NCBI GenBank assembly: GCA_947168445.1
Contig: CAMVLW010000003.1
Coordinates: 1 to 64,000, forward strand
Origin: an uncultured Clostridia bacterium
GTDB taxonomy: Bacteria; Bacillota; Clostridia; Oscillospirales; Acutalibacteraceae
Length of the DNA: 64,000 nucleotides
Reading direction: 5' to 3'
The position numbers and the translations under genes are program-made. The number at the start of each line of letters is the position of its first letter. Position 1 is the first letter of the stretch. Shown piece by piece: positions 28,975 to 36,930 of the stretch. The notes under the pieces were generated by a model. The model made no database searches and was not told the origin of the DNA. It saw only the letters and a list, made by a program, of their open reading frames with translations.

Positions 28975-29637
28975 TTATTCTGTTGTTGCGTTAACCGCCT
29001 TTTTTTTGTTTTTCACTCTGATTACCAGCGCGATAACAATCGGGACGTAGGTTAAGAGCGGCAGCACAAAGCCAAAGTATTTCAGCCAATCGGTGGATTG
29101 AACGAGCATATTGAAAATGCCGTGGTAGATAATCGCCATCAACAGCAGCGCAAAGGTGCCGCAGTAGAACAGCTTTTTTTTCTGTTTGACAAAGCTCATG
29201 CCGAAGCCGACTGCCGCGGTGCAAATGCCGTGCATCAGCGCGGTTGAGAAGCCTCTGACAATAGCCCATTCGATGGAAACAGAGTCCAAGCTGGTGATAA
29301 GAATATAGGTATTCTCAAACAGCGCAAAGCCGATGCCGACGGCAAAGGACGCCGCAAGCAGCTTTTTGCGGTTATCTGTAATAACAAACGCATAAATCAA
29401 AACCGGGATTGCTTTTATGATTTCCTCTGTCGCCGGGGTGACAGTGGTGGTGACATACAGCGCGTCATAGTCCAAAAGCCGCAGCATAAGACCGTTGACT
29501 TCGGAAATAAACAGCGCGGCGCTGATACCTATCAGCAAAAAGACCATGATTCTGCGCGAGGATTTTTCAATCAGCGGCAGACTGAGCAGCAGCGGGACGA
29601 ACATACAAATGTAAAGAATGTAAATCATGTTTTCCAT
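28975..29637 (-). CDS. PrsW-like intramembrane metalloprotease
   Basis: This 220-residue polytopic protein has about seven hydrophobic segments and carries the motifs of the PrsW/CPBP-type membrane proteases: E71-E72-x-x-K75 (ATEEIIK), ALFEN at 105-109, HG at 136-137 and YHGIFN with H172. In known family members such as PrsW of Bacillus, these residues form a metal site in the membrane, and the protease cleaves anti-sigma factors (site-1) or processes membrane peptides. The gene overlaps the upstream membrane protein gene by 13 bases and has its GGGGG-type ribosome site inside that gene, so the two are translated together. It is the last gene of the minus-strand surface cluster. That it cuts the membrane-anchored proteins encoded upstream, or a regulator of them, is inferred. 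Its N-terminal 20 residues are very hydrophobic and form the first membrane helix. Confidence 0.75.
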   Translation of the reverse strand: MENMIYILYICMFVPLLLSLPLIEKSSRRIMVFLLIGISAALFISEVNGLMLRLLDYDALYVTTTVTPATEEIIKAIPVLIYAFVITDNRKKLLAASFAVGIGFALFENTYILITSLDSVSIEWAIVRGFSTALMHGICTAAVGFGMSFVKQKKKLFYCGTFALLLMAIIYHGIFNMLVQSTDWLKYFGFVLPLLTYVPIVIALVIRVKNKKKAVNATTE

Positions 29638-30284
29638 TTTTCAATCCCCCTTACCACTGTCGGAATCATTGCCGCTGTGACAATGCCGGTGACGCAGCAG
29701 CTAATCAGCGTCAAAAGCTCGTTGTCACGGCTCAGGGCAACACATTCCGTGAAAATTGCCGCCGTATAAATCAAAGCCAAAAGATTGTATTTTCTCAGAC
29801 ATTTTACAACGCCGAACTCAACATCCGGGAAAATCAGGTGCTTCAGGTTGAAATAAGAAGCCGACATCGCAAACAGGGTCAGCACCGCGCCCAAAATCTT
29901 CCATAAAGTCGGAATATCACTCAGCAGGAACAAAACGACATACATCGCAACAATCACCACGGGAGCGGCAATCGCAATCAGTCTGTACTTCTTTAATTCC
30001 TTTGAGCCTTCGTCAACAAGAGAATCGACGGTTCCGTAATTGGCTGAGAAGAAAAACATCAGACTTCCGATTAAACCCAAAAATCCGAGTTGGAAATGAT
30101 CCGATAAGGTTCCGCCGGTCATCAGACGGACGATATTAAACAGTCTGCCGAAGGTTATACAACCAAGGGAAAGCGTAATCATCTGCGCATAAAGAGCCTT
30201 TTTGGGGCGGAAGAATTGGATTCCTCCGTAAATAAACCCTGCAAGAGCACATACGCAAACAATGATGTTTGCAATTAAATACAT
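29625..30284 (-). CDS. Polytopic membrane protein of unknown function
   Basis: The product has about 219 residues with roughly seven predicted membrane helices and short loops; the longest loop (about residues 86-101, DSLVDEGSKELKKYR) is charged. I do not recognise a family. The layout of seven helices without an attached catalytic domain recalls 7TM sensor or carrier modules, but no signature supports this. Two starts are possible: ATG at 30284 (11 bases after GGAGG) and TTG at 30290 (5 bases after it). The gene lies behind a terminator that ends the upstream 1678-residue gene and is tightly coupled to the PrsW-like protease by a 13-base overlap. The pair may therefore act together, for example as protease and membrane partner; this is inference. 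Confidence 0.7.
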   Translation of the reverse strand: MYLIANIIVCVCALAGFIYGGIQFFRPKKALYAQMITLSLGCITFGRLFNIVRLMTGGTLSDHFQLGFLGLIGSLMFFFSANYGTVDSLVDEGSKELKKYRLIAIAAPVVIVAMYVVLFLLSDIPTLWKILGAVLTLFAMSASYFNLKHLIFPDVEFGVVKCLRKYNLLALIYTAAIFTECVALSRDNELLTLISCCVTGIVTAAMIPTVVRGIEKWKT

Positions 30285-30318
30285 ACTCAAGTGTACCTCC
30301 TTTTGATATTTTCTGCGA

Positions 30319-30361
30319 AAAGCACTTTACAGGGCTGTGAAAAACAGCCCTGTTGTGCTTT
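30319..30361 (-). terminator. Extended terminator hairpin after the 1678-residue gene
   Basis: Inner arms CAGGGCTG/CAGCCCTG (30330-30337, 30345-30352) and outer arms AAAGCAC/GTGCTTT (30319-30325, 30355-30361) form a long hairpin just downstream of the stop codon at 30380. Only 34 bases separate it from the next gene, so that gene depends on readthrough or on a promoter inside this segment. Confidence 0.75.
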
Positions 30362-30379
30362 AAAATAATGTTATTTTGC

Positions 30380-33300
30380 TTACAGTTCCAAGTACAGCTT
30401 GTTCTCTGTCACTGTTTCTGTGCTGTAGCCGCCGGTGATTTCAGCAGAAGGCTTGACGTTGCCATCTTCGCGCTGGGCAAACATGGTGATGCGGTTGTCG
30501 CTCATCATGTGATCTTTATCAAAGCTGATAGCGCCCTCGTTGAATTCAACGGGCTCCTTGTTGTTGCTCTTCATCACGTATTCCCACGGCAGGATTTTCT
30601 TGTCGGCACCGGTTGACGCCGAAGCCATCTCCTGAGAATAAGGAACATAGTCATACAACGCAAAGCCGATTTTTGTCAGAGGAGAAAGCAGATACCTCTT
30701 CGGCATAGTGGAGAGAATGGCGTCCTTATCGTCCCTCACTCTTTGGTTGTAATCATCGGCAACGTACATTGAGGTGTAGTACATGTAAATCTTGGGACCG
30801 TTTGTTCCCTCGTTGAGGTCTGTGGGCACGTATTGTTTGTTGACATACTTTGCCACCGGCGCGTAGTGAATTTGGTGGCGTTCCGTCATAATGCCTTCCG
30901 GATGGAATTCCTCACCGACCGTGCAGACAACGTCATAAATCGCCTCATAAAGCTGCGCCTGCTTTTCTGCATCTCTTGCCGAAGCATTTGCCTTGCTGTC
31001 TATCTCCTCTTCATTCAGCGAGAAGCCGCGGTAGCCCAGATAAACGTACTTTCCGCCGGCGCCTTGGTTGAGGTTGAGGTCACAGAACTCGGTACAGCCC
31101 TGCTCCAGCAGTCCCAGCTGCGCTTGTGTTGCAGTGTCCCCGGACGCAGCAAATATCTTGTTGAAATAGGAGGTTGTTACGTCGTACTTCGCGTGGATAA
31201 AGACCGCGTGCTTCGGATTGCCGAAAGGCACGGCAGCATTCACCTTGGTTTTGCCCCTTTCATCCTTACTGATAATGTCAGCCCGATCAACGACAAGAGC
31301 CGTGGAATAGCCGGAGATAAATACCGTGTCGCTGACTTCAATCTCGGTAATCGGCTTGCCGGGAATGGTTCCTTGGTTAAAAGAATAATAGACAAAGTAG
31401 GTTTCGCCGTCGTTCATTTTAATCGGATTTTCATTAGAAGCACAGTAGTAAACCGCTCTGTCAATCTGCATCTGATTCGCAACCGTCTTTTCTCTGGTCC
31501 TGTAAAGCAAAACGCTGCGGATTGCCTTGTCGGGATCGTCTGTTCTGGCAACGCTGAGATAAGCTGCCGGGTCGCCGCCCTTGGGAGGCACGGGATCATC
31601 GCCTGCCTTCAAGAACTTATACCAAGCCTTGGTTGGATTGCCCGCTAAATCGAACGGAATCATTTCATCGGAGCCGGCGCCTGCGGCGTCCGTCATTGCC
31701 TTCAAATCAACCTGCTTATCGAAAGCTTTCTTTTCGTCATCCGTTGGTTCCTTGTTTTTATTTGCCAATGTTTTTTTGACGTCTTCTCTTACGGCGGAAC
31801 CGACAAAGATTCTGGAAATATACTTTTTCCGCTCAACCGGGTGCTTGACATACATATAAACCGAGGTGCCTGCCTTATGGTAATGGCTTCCGTTCTTATC
31901 ATCAGAATCGTCCGGGTCGCCGTCGTCGTCTGTCCATGACGGATAAGAAATATTAAACGGCGTCAGGTTGTAGGGATCCTTTAAATCCTGAATCGAGAAG
32001 AAATCTCCGCTCGGTGTGTTTCCGGCAAGCGTTTTGTCGCCGGAAACATCGCAGGTAAGCTTGCCGTTGTTGTTCACGCCCTGATGTGCGGTTGTGCTGA
32101 CAACAACATCATCAAGCGTCAGGCGCTGACGGTTCTTGACATAACCCGAAACATAGATGTTTGTCGGAAGCAGCGTCAGTTTTCCGTCTGCTATCGAAAA
32201 ATTACCCTGCGATTCCCTTGTGAAGCCCTCTGAAACCTCCGTATTCGCACCCATAAGTCCATTGGGCGCCATATACGCATTTTCGGGCGAGATACCTCGC
32301 AGCACTCTCTTGCTGGCTACCGAACGCTGCGTCACAACAGACGCCGCCACATAGCTGGCGGATGAGTCCGCGGCTGCGGAAACATTGGCGGAATAACTCA
32401 CCGCTTTTTGGAAGCTGAGAGGAAGACTTGAAGTGTACGGCGAACCTCTGAGCACCTGCACATCTGTCAGCGCACGGTAGGGGTTGTAGCTCCAGGTGTA
32501 ATACATGCGCATGTATTTTTGGTTGCTGTCTATGATGTAGCCCTTATAGAAATAGGACTCGGCAATGTTTACGCCCTTGGTCGCGCTCGGCTCTTCGGTA
32601 TTGTGAATACCGGAAAGGGTGTCGAACAGCTGGCTGATTTTTGCCAACGTATTCATACCGGTATATGCCGCCTCTTTTTCCGAATCCGCGCCGAAGCCGA
32701 AAAAGATGCCGGAAAGATATTTTGTACCCGAGGTGTAGGTGGTTTCGGGTTCATAATACATATAGCGCTTTGCGTTGTCCCATGTGTCGTCCTCATCCGT
32801 AGCATATCCGGTATAGTTGTAGGCGTACTGCTGCGTTCTGCCCCAATCCTTGTCGCCGGCATAGCTGAAACGTGTTGTAGCGAAGTTATACGGAAGTCCG
32901 CTGAAGGTAGTGACAGGCTCCCAGCCGGGCTTCGCCTCGCTGTGGGAGGACACCAAATGAAGATGTCCGACTTCAATCGGCGTACCTGCGTTGAATTGCT
33001 TGGTGATATACAGTCCATCCAAATCCGCCGGGTATTTGCTGTCTTCATTCGTGCTGTCCGCCGGATACCCCAGAGAACCGGAGCAGCCGTAGGTGATTTC
33101 TCCGAATTTTACTTCGCCCTTGGACTGGAAGGTTCCCACTCTGATGTCACGAATCGCGAAATTGGGATCGGTTGTGGTGGTGTAAGCGAGGTAGGTGTAC
33201 TGGCTCTCGCCCAGCGACTCCTTTCTTTCATCGGCACAGAGATTCTGGTCAAGGATTTTGAATTTGCCGTCTTTTTTGTAAATCTTTGCTTTTACGGTTT

Positions 33301-35416
33301 GAGGATCCTTGCCGGATGCCACGATAATGTCGGAATAGTAGACTATTGTGCCGCTGCCTGCCTGCTGTTCGGTGCCGGTGTTTTCGGCTGCTGAGCGGTT
33401 AGCCAAAGATTCCTCGGTGCGGTAATTGATAAAGATACCGTTTACGTCGTCAGACTTGGCGCCGGTGTTGCAGTTGCCGGGCGTCATCTGACCGAAGAAG
33501 CTTGTCGTTTCATAACCGTTTACCTTATTACCGTCACCGTAGACGATATTGAAAACATTGCCGTTTTCGTCTGCGCGAATCGGGCTGCCGGCTCTTGGGT
33601 CATCAGTGGTATACATGCAAACCCAGCCGTTTTGCGCCTTATAGCCGTTAATGTCGGCAATCCGGTTTTGATTATCCCTGACCGCCTTATATATCAGGTT
33701 GACGTTCTGTCCGTTTTCACTCTTGGTATCAACCGCGAAATCCGCCATTTCGGTGTATTCCTTCGGTTGGCTTTTCAAAACCGCCTCGACAATGAGCGAA
33801 ACAATCAGGAAAATAAGGGTGAACGCCAGTACTACCAGCGTGAAGATAAATGACCAGCTGCTGACGAGTGTTGAAAAGGCAATCGCCTTGGCAGCGACGG
33901 CTGCAATGCCGGTGGTAGCCGCGGCGGTTGCGGCTTTAATCGTGAGGATTGCGCCTGCAATGCCGAACTTGCCGGCGAGCCATGTCAGGATAAAGATTCC
34001 CGAGCTGGCGATATTAATCCACTTGAGGACGTCGTTGATGGTTTTCTTTGCGCCCTCCCACTTTTCCATAGCCGTCTTTTTATCCACCAGCTGCTGGGCA
34101 GCGCTGCGGCGGATGGCGTCAGAGGTAAACGCGACCTTTTTGTCCGCCAATTGGGGATTGGTGTTTACCCAGATAGAGAAGGACTCGGTGCCCATCAAAT
34201 CCTTTACCTTTGACTTGGCACGGTTAAGAATTTTGATAGCGTCTGCGTTCTCCTTGTTTTCACCGATGTTGCCGATCAGCGGAAGCAGACCGACCACGCC
34301 AATCATTTTTCTCTGCGCGTTGGACATCGGCTCCAAAACAGGATACAGTCTTCTGAGGTTTACCTGTTCGCTGTTCTTTTTACCGATGTCAACAAGATAT
34401 TCTCCCAGCGGCTTGCCTTCAAACGCCATTTGCTGGTTGAGTTGCTCATATGCGTTGACGAACGCCATTGCACGGTCTTCGTTGGTCGGTTCGTCGGTGT
34501 TCTCCACCACGTCATCCATATTGGCGTTTTCCGCTTCGTCAACATAATCGCCGTCATCATAGGAAAGCCTTGCGTTTTCATAATCGGTGGCGAACTGCTG
34601 GAGCTGCTTGAAAAACGCCTTTGCGTCGTCGCCCATCTCCTTGTCATAGACCGCAAGCTCATCATCTGAGGTTTTTTTGCTTTCGATGATCTTCCAAAGC
34701 GCGCTGTTCTTGACCTTGTTCGCCCATGAAATATCAATTTCTTCGCCTGTTTTTTCATCCTTTCCCTTTTCCAGCGGCGTGAGTCCGGTGGCGAGGAAAT
34801 TGGAAATGGCGCTGATTGCGCCTGTGCTGGCGCGGGTAATCAGCTTGGCATAGAAATCTTCGTCGGCTTTGTCTTGTATGATATAATCACCAAGTCCGAT
34901 ATTCTCTTTTTCGGGAATACAGAACAGGTTCAGTCCGATATAGGCTTCCTTTGCCTTGGGGCTGCCGTCCTCGTAGTTGGAGATAAATTCGCTTGCGGCA
35001 TCATACATGATTTCAGCCGCGCCTGCGTTGTCCTTTTCAAGCTTCGCGTTCGCTTCGGCGTAGTCCTTGATTTCATAACCGCCGTTCATGTGAAGCAGCT
35101 TGATGTCATAAAGCGCAAGATTTTTATTATCGGTGAGCTTGTAGCCCATCACAACAGCGTCCTTGCCTGTGCCTGCGTTCAGGTCTTTCTTTGCGCATAC
35201 ATAGCCGTCGCCTTCGCAAAGCTTAATCGCTTCAGCTTCTGTTTTCGCCTGAAACACCTTGACTTCGGAGATATAATACACCTTGTTTGCCGCTAACACT
35301 TTGCCGAGCATTTGGACAGGGTATTCCAGCGCAAAGCAAACAACCAAAATGAGGGCGATTGTTTTGATAGCAAAGAAAATGGTTTTTCTCAAATGATGTT
35401 CTTTTGTACTAATCAT
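30380..35416 (-). CDS. 1678-residue membrane-anchored repeat protein, large relative of the three cluster paralogs
   Basis: Residues 12-36 are an N-terminal membrane segment or uncleaved signal. A module at about 46-118 (YYISEVKV ... DLNAGTG ... VVMGYK ... LYDIKLL) matches the N-terminal module of the three neighbouring paralogs. A helical region follows with shared landmarks (LRRLYPVLEPMS, VAFTSDAIRRSAAQQ). Two or three membrane helices lie at about 465-545, and then a long beta-rich region. In it the same kind of module recurs in degenerate form at least four times, best preserved near the C terminus (DLNLNQGAGGKYVYLGYR). The pattern DLN-x-G-GG-VYLGY ... AI-DI resembles MABP-type beta-prism modules; this is my inference. 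Unlike its relatives it lacks a C-terminal membrane anchor. The ATG at 35416 was chosen because GGCGGTGAAGG precedes it and it overlaps the upstream stop by 8 bases; the longer reading frame to 35497 lies inside the upstream gene. Function unknown. Confidence 0.85.
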   Translation of the reverse strand: MISTKEHHLRKTIFFAIKTIALILVVCFALEYPVQMLGKVLAANKVYYISEVKVFQAKTEAEAIKLCEGDGYVCAKKDLNAGTGKDAVVMGYKLTDNKNLALYDIKLLHMNGGYEIKDYAEANAKLEKDNAGAAEIMYDAASEFISNYEDGSPKAKEAYIGLNLFCIPEKENIGLGDYIIQDKADEDFYAKLITRASTGAISAISNFLATGLTPLEKGKDEKTGEEIDISWANKVKNSALWKIIESKKTSDDELAVYDKEMGDDAKAFFKQLQQFATDYENARLSYDDGDYVDEAENANMDDVVENTDEPTNEDRAMAFVNAYEQLNQQMAFEGKPLGEYLVDIGKKNSEQVNLRRLYPVLEPMSNAQRKMIGVVGLLPLIGNIGENKENADAIKILNRAKSKVKDLMGTESFSIWVNTNPQLADKKVAFTSDAIRRSAAQQLVDKKTAMEKWEGAKKTINDVLKWINIASSGIFILTWLAGKFGIAGAILTIKAATAAATTGIAAVAAKAIAFSTLVSSWSFIFTLVVLAFTLIFLIVSLIVEAVLKSQPKEYTEMADFAVDTKSENGQNVNLIYKAVRDNQNRIADINGYKAQNGWVCMYTTDDPRAGSPIRADENGNVFNIVYGDGNKVNGYETTSFFGQMTPGNCNTGAKSDDVNGIFINYRTEESLANRSAAENTGTEQQAGSGTIVYYSDIIVASGKDPQTVKAKIYKKDGKFKILDQNLCADERKESLGESQYTYLAYTTTTDPNFAIRDIRVGTFQSKGEVKFGEITYGCSGSLGYPADSTNEDSKYPADLDGLYITKQFNAGTPIEVGHLHLVSSHSEAKPGWEPVTTFSGLPYNFATTRFSYAGDKDWGRTQQYAYNYTGYATDEDDTWDNAKRYMYYEPETTYTSGTKYLSGIFFGFGADSEKEAAYTGMNTLAKISQLFDTLSGIHNTEEPSATKGVNIAESYFYKGYIIDSNQKYMRMYYTWSYNPYRALTDVQVLRGSPYTSSLPLSFQKAVSYSANVSAAADSSASYVAASVVTQRSVASKRVLRGISPENAYMAPNGLMGANTEVSEGFTRESQGNFSIADGKLTLLPTNIYVSGYVKNRQRLTLDDVVVSTTAHQGVNNNGKLTCDVSGDKTLAGNTPSGDFFSIQDLKDPYNLTPFNISYPSWTDDDGDPDDSDDKNGSHYHKAGTSVYMYVKHPVERKKYISRIFVGSAVREDVKKTLANKNKEPTDDEKKAFDKQVDLKAMTDAAGAGSDEMIPFDLAGNPTKAWYKFLKAGDDPVPPKGGDPAAYLSVARTDDPDKAIRSVLLYRTREKTVANQMQIDRAVYYCASNENPIKMNDGETYFVYYSFNQGTIPGKPITEIEVSDTVFISGYSTALVVDRADIISKDERGKTKVNAAVPFGNPKHAVFIHAKYDVTTSYFNKIFAASGDTATQAQLGLLEQGCTEFCDLNLNQGAGGKYVYLGYRGFSLNEEEIDSKANASARDAEKQAQLYEAIYDVVCTVGEEFHPEGIMTERHQIHYAPVAKYVNKQYVPTDLNEGTNGPKIYMYYTSMYVADDYNQRVRDDKDAILSTMPKRYLLSPLTKIGFALYDYVPYSQEMASASTGADKKILPWEYVMKSNNKEPVEFNEGAISFDKDHMMSDNRITMFAQREDGNVKPSAEITGGYSTETVTENKLYLEL

Positions 35417-36923
35417 TTCCTTCACCGCCTTCCGTTGCTTTTTTCTTTTTCTTTTGATAGATAACCAATCCTGCCGCGCCGGCGATACCGGCAGCACCGA
35501 GAATTGTCACCGCGTAAAAGCCGCCTTCGCTGAAAACGGAGCCGCTTGTTACCATCTTGGCTTCAACCGTTCTTGACTCCCGTGTGGTAAGGTTGCCCTT
35601 GTCAGCGATAAAATACTGCTTTTGATATTGACTGACCCACTCGGAAACCATAACGCTGCTGCTGCCTGTTGAGCCGAGGTGAACCTCTGAGCCCTTATAC
35701 AGTCCGGCGTTGATAATGCGGGCTTTTCCGAGCGTGTAGTTATTCAGCGCCAGGTTGTTAACAGCCGCTTCCTTGGCGGAATTCTGCTTAATCAGCGTGA
35801 GTCCCTTGAGCGTGAGGTTGTAGCGGCCGTCCACATAAACGCCGCCGCCTTCATCGCCTGCGCTGTTGCCGACAATCTCACAGCTTGAAAGCGCAATGTT
35901 GTCGTCATTGATATACAGCGCGCCGCCGTCTTTCTTGGCGGAATTTCCGCGGAACTTGCAGTTGTGGAACACAATCGCCTGATTATATTCGGGGTTGTCG
36001 TTGATATAAACTGCGCCGCCGTCCTGGTTTGCCTCATTGCCCGCGAAAATACAGTTTTGAGCTGTTAATACCGTCGCCACATATTTTGAGGTATCATGAG
36101 CGGTGTAAATCGCGGCACCCTGTTCGCGGCAATGGTTGCCGGAAAAAATCACTCTGTCCAGATAGATATTGCCGCGCAGCGAGTAGATGGCGGCGCCGTC
36201 GTCCTCGCTGTAGCAATCGTCAATCTTGGCGTTTGAAATATTGATGGTGCCCTTGTTCATATAAATGCCGCCGCCGCAGCAGTTATCAGCACTGTCAACG
36301 GTTTGGCAGCCGTAAATTCTGCCGCCGGTCATGGTGAATTTTGTGTTAGAGGAGTTGCCGTCAAGATAAACGCCGCCGCCGTCCTCGTCGGTGATGCACT
36401 TATAAATGGTGCCGCCCTCCATACGGAATTCGCCGTCCTCGTCAATGTGAACGCCGCCGCCTGTGTTGGTGCTTGCACCGCCGGTAATCACGCCGCCCCT
36501 TACGCCGTCATAGCCCGCAGCCTTGGGATTGCTGTCGCGCACGGTCAAGACGGCGTTCTTTTCTACCTTGAAAACCTCGCCGTTGCGTTGCTTTTCCTCT
36601 AAGCTGCGCTTAATGTAATGACCGTTGAGGTCGATGGTGATACGCATGCCGGCGCCCACGGTATACAGCACGTTTTCTTCCCAGTTGGAGCCGAGGGTGA
36701 TAACGGTTTCTTTGGCGTTGTTCGCGTTGTTAAATGCAGCGAGCCAAGCTTCTTTGGGGGTGTTGTAATGATTTGACGAAATCACCTTGCCATCTTGAAT
36801 CACCTCGACATTCGCTCCCGAGGTGACGGTTTTTGCGTCAACCGCGCCTGCCGTCGGAACCGCAATTGCCGCAAGGAACAAACTTACCGCAGGAATGACC
36901 GGGATAAACTTTTTAAACTTCAT
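35409..36923 (-). CDS. Membrane-anchored beta-helix surface protein (short)
   Basis: This 504-residue protein has a signal peptide (residues 1-29, ending near TAGAVDA). A right-handed parallel beta-helix covers about residues 108-408, shown by recurring GGGVYLDG, GGGIYMNKG, GAAIYS, GGAVYIND and GGALYIND turns and N-x-A/S ladders. One membrane helix near 468-491 is followed by a KKKKK tail. There is no LPXTG sorting motif, so anchoring is by the membrane helix. Beta-helix repeats of this type occur in Pmp-like adhesins and polysaccharide-acting proteins; no catalytic residues stand out. The ATG at 36923 is preceded by AAAGGAG 9 bases upstream, which lies in the end of the preceding gene. The 66 bases before it in frame belong to that gene. 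It sits between a larger beta-helix protein and the 1678-residue protein in one operon, suggesting a common surface structure. Confidence 0.85.
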   Translation of the reverse strand: MKFKKFIPVIPAVSLFLAAIAVPTAGAVDAKTVTSGANVEVIQDGKVISSNHYNTPKEAWLAAFNNANNAKETVITLGSNWEENVLYTVGAGMRITIDLNGHYIKRSLEEKQRNGEVFKVEKNAVLTVRDSNPKAAGYDGVRGGVITGGASTNTGGGVHIDEDGEFRMEGGTIYKCITDEDGGGVYLDGNSSNTKFTMTGGRIYGCQTVDSADNCCGGGIYMNKGTINISNAKIDDCYSEDDGAAIYSLRGNIYLDRVIFSGNHCREQGAAIYTAHDTSKYVATVLTAQNCIFAGNEANQDGGAVYINDNPEYNQAIVFHNCKFRGNSAKKDGGALYINDDNIALSSCEIVGNSAGDEGGGVYVDGRYNLTLKGLTLIKQNSAKEAAVNNLALNNYTLGKARIINAGLYKGSEVHLGSTGSSSVMVSEWVSQYQKQYFIADKGNLTTRESRTVEAKMVTSGSVFSEGGFYAVTILGAAGIAGAAGLVIYQKKKKKATEGGEGND

Positions 36924-36930
36924 TAGCTGT

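Noticed and set aside
35417-35497. Longer start of the 1678-residue protein
   Set aside because: The extra 27 residues lie entirely in the coding end of the upstream beta-helix gene; the ATG at 35416 has a ribosome site and leads straight to the membrane segment.
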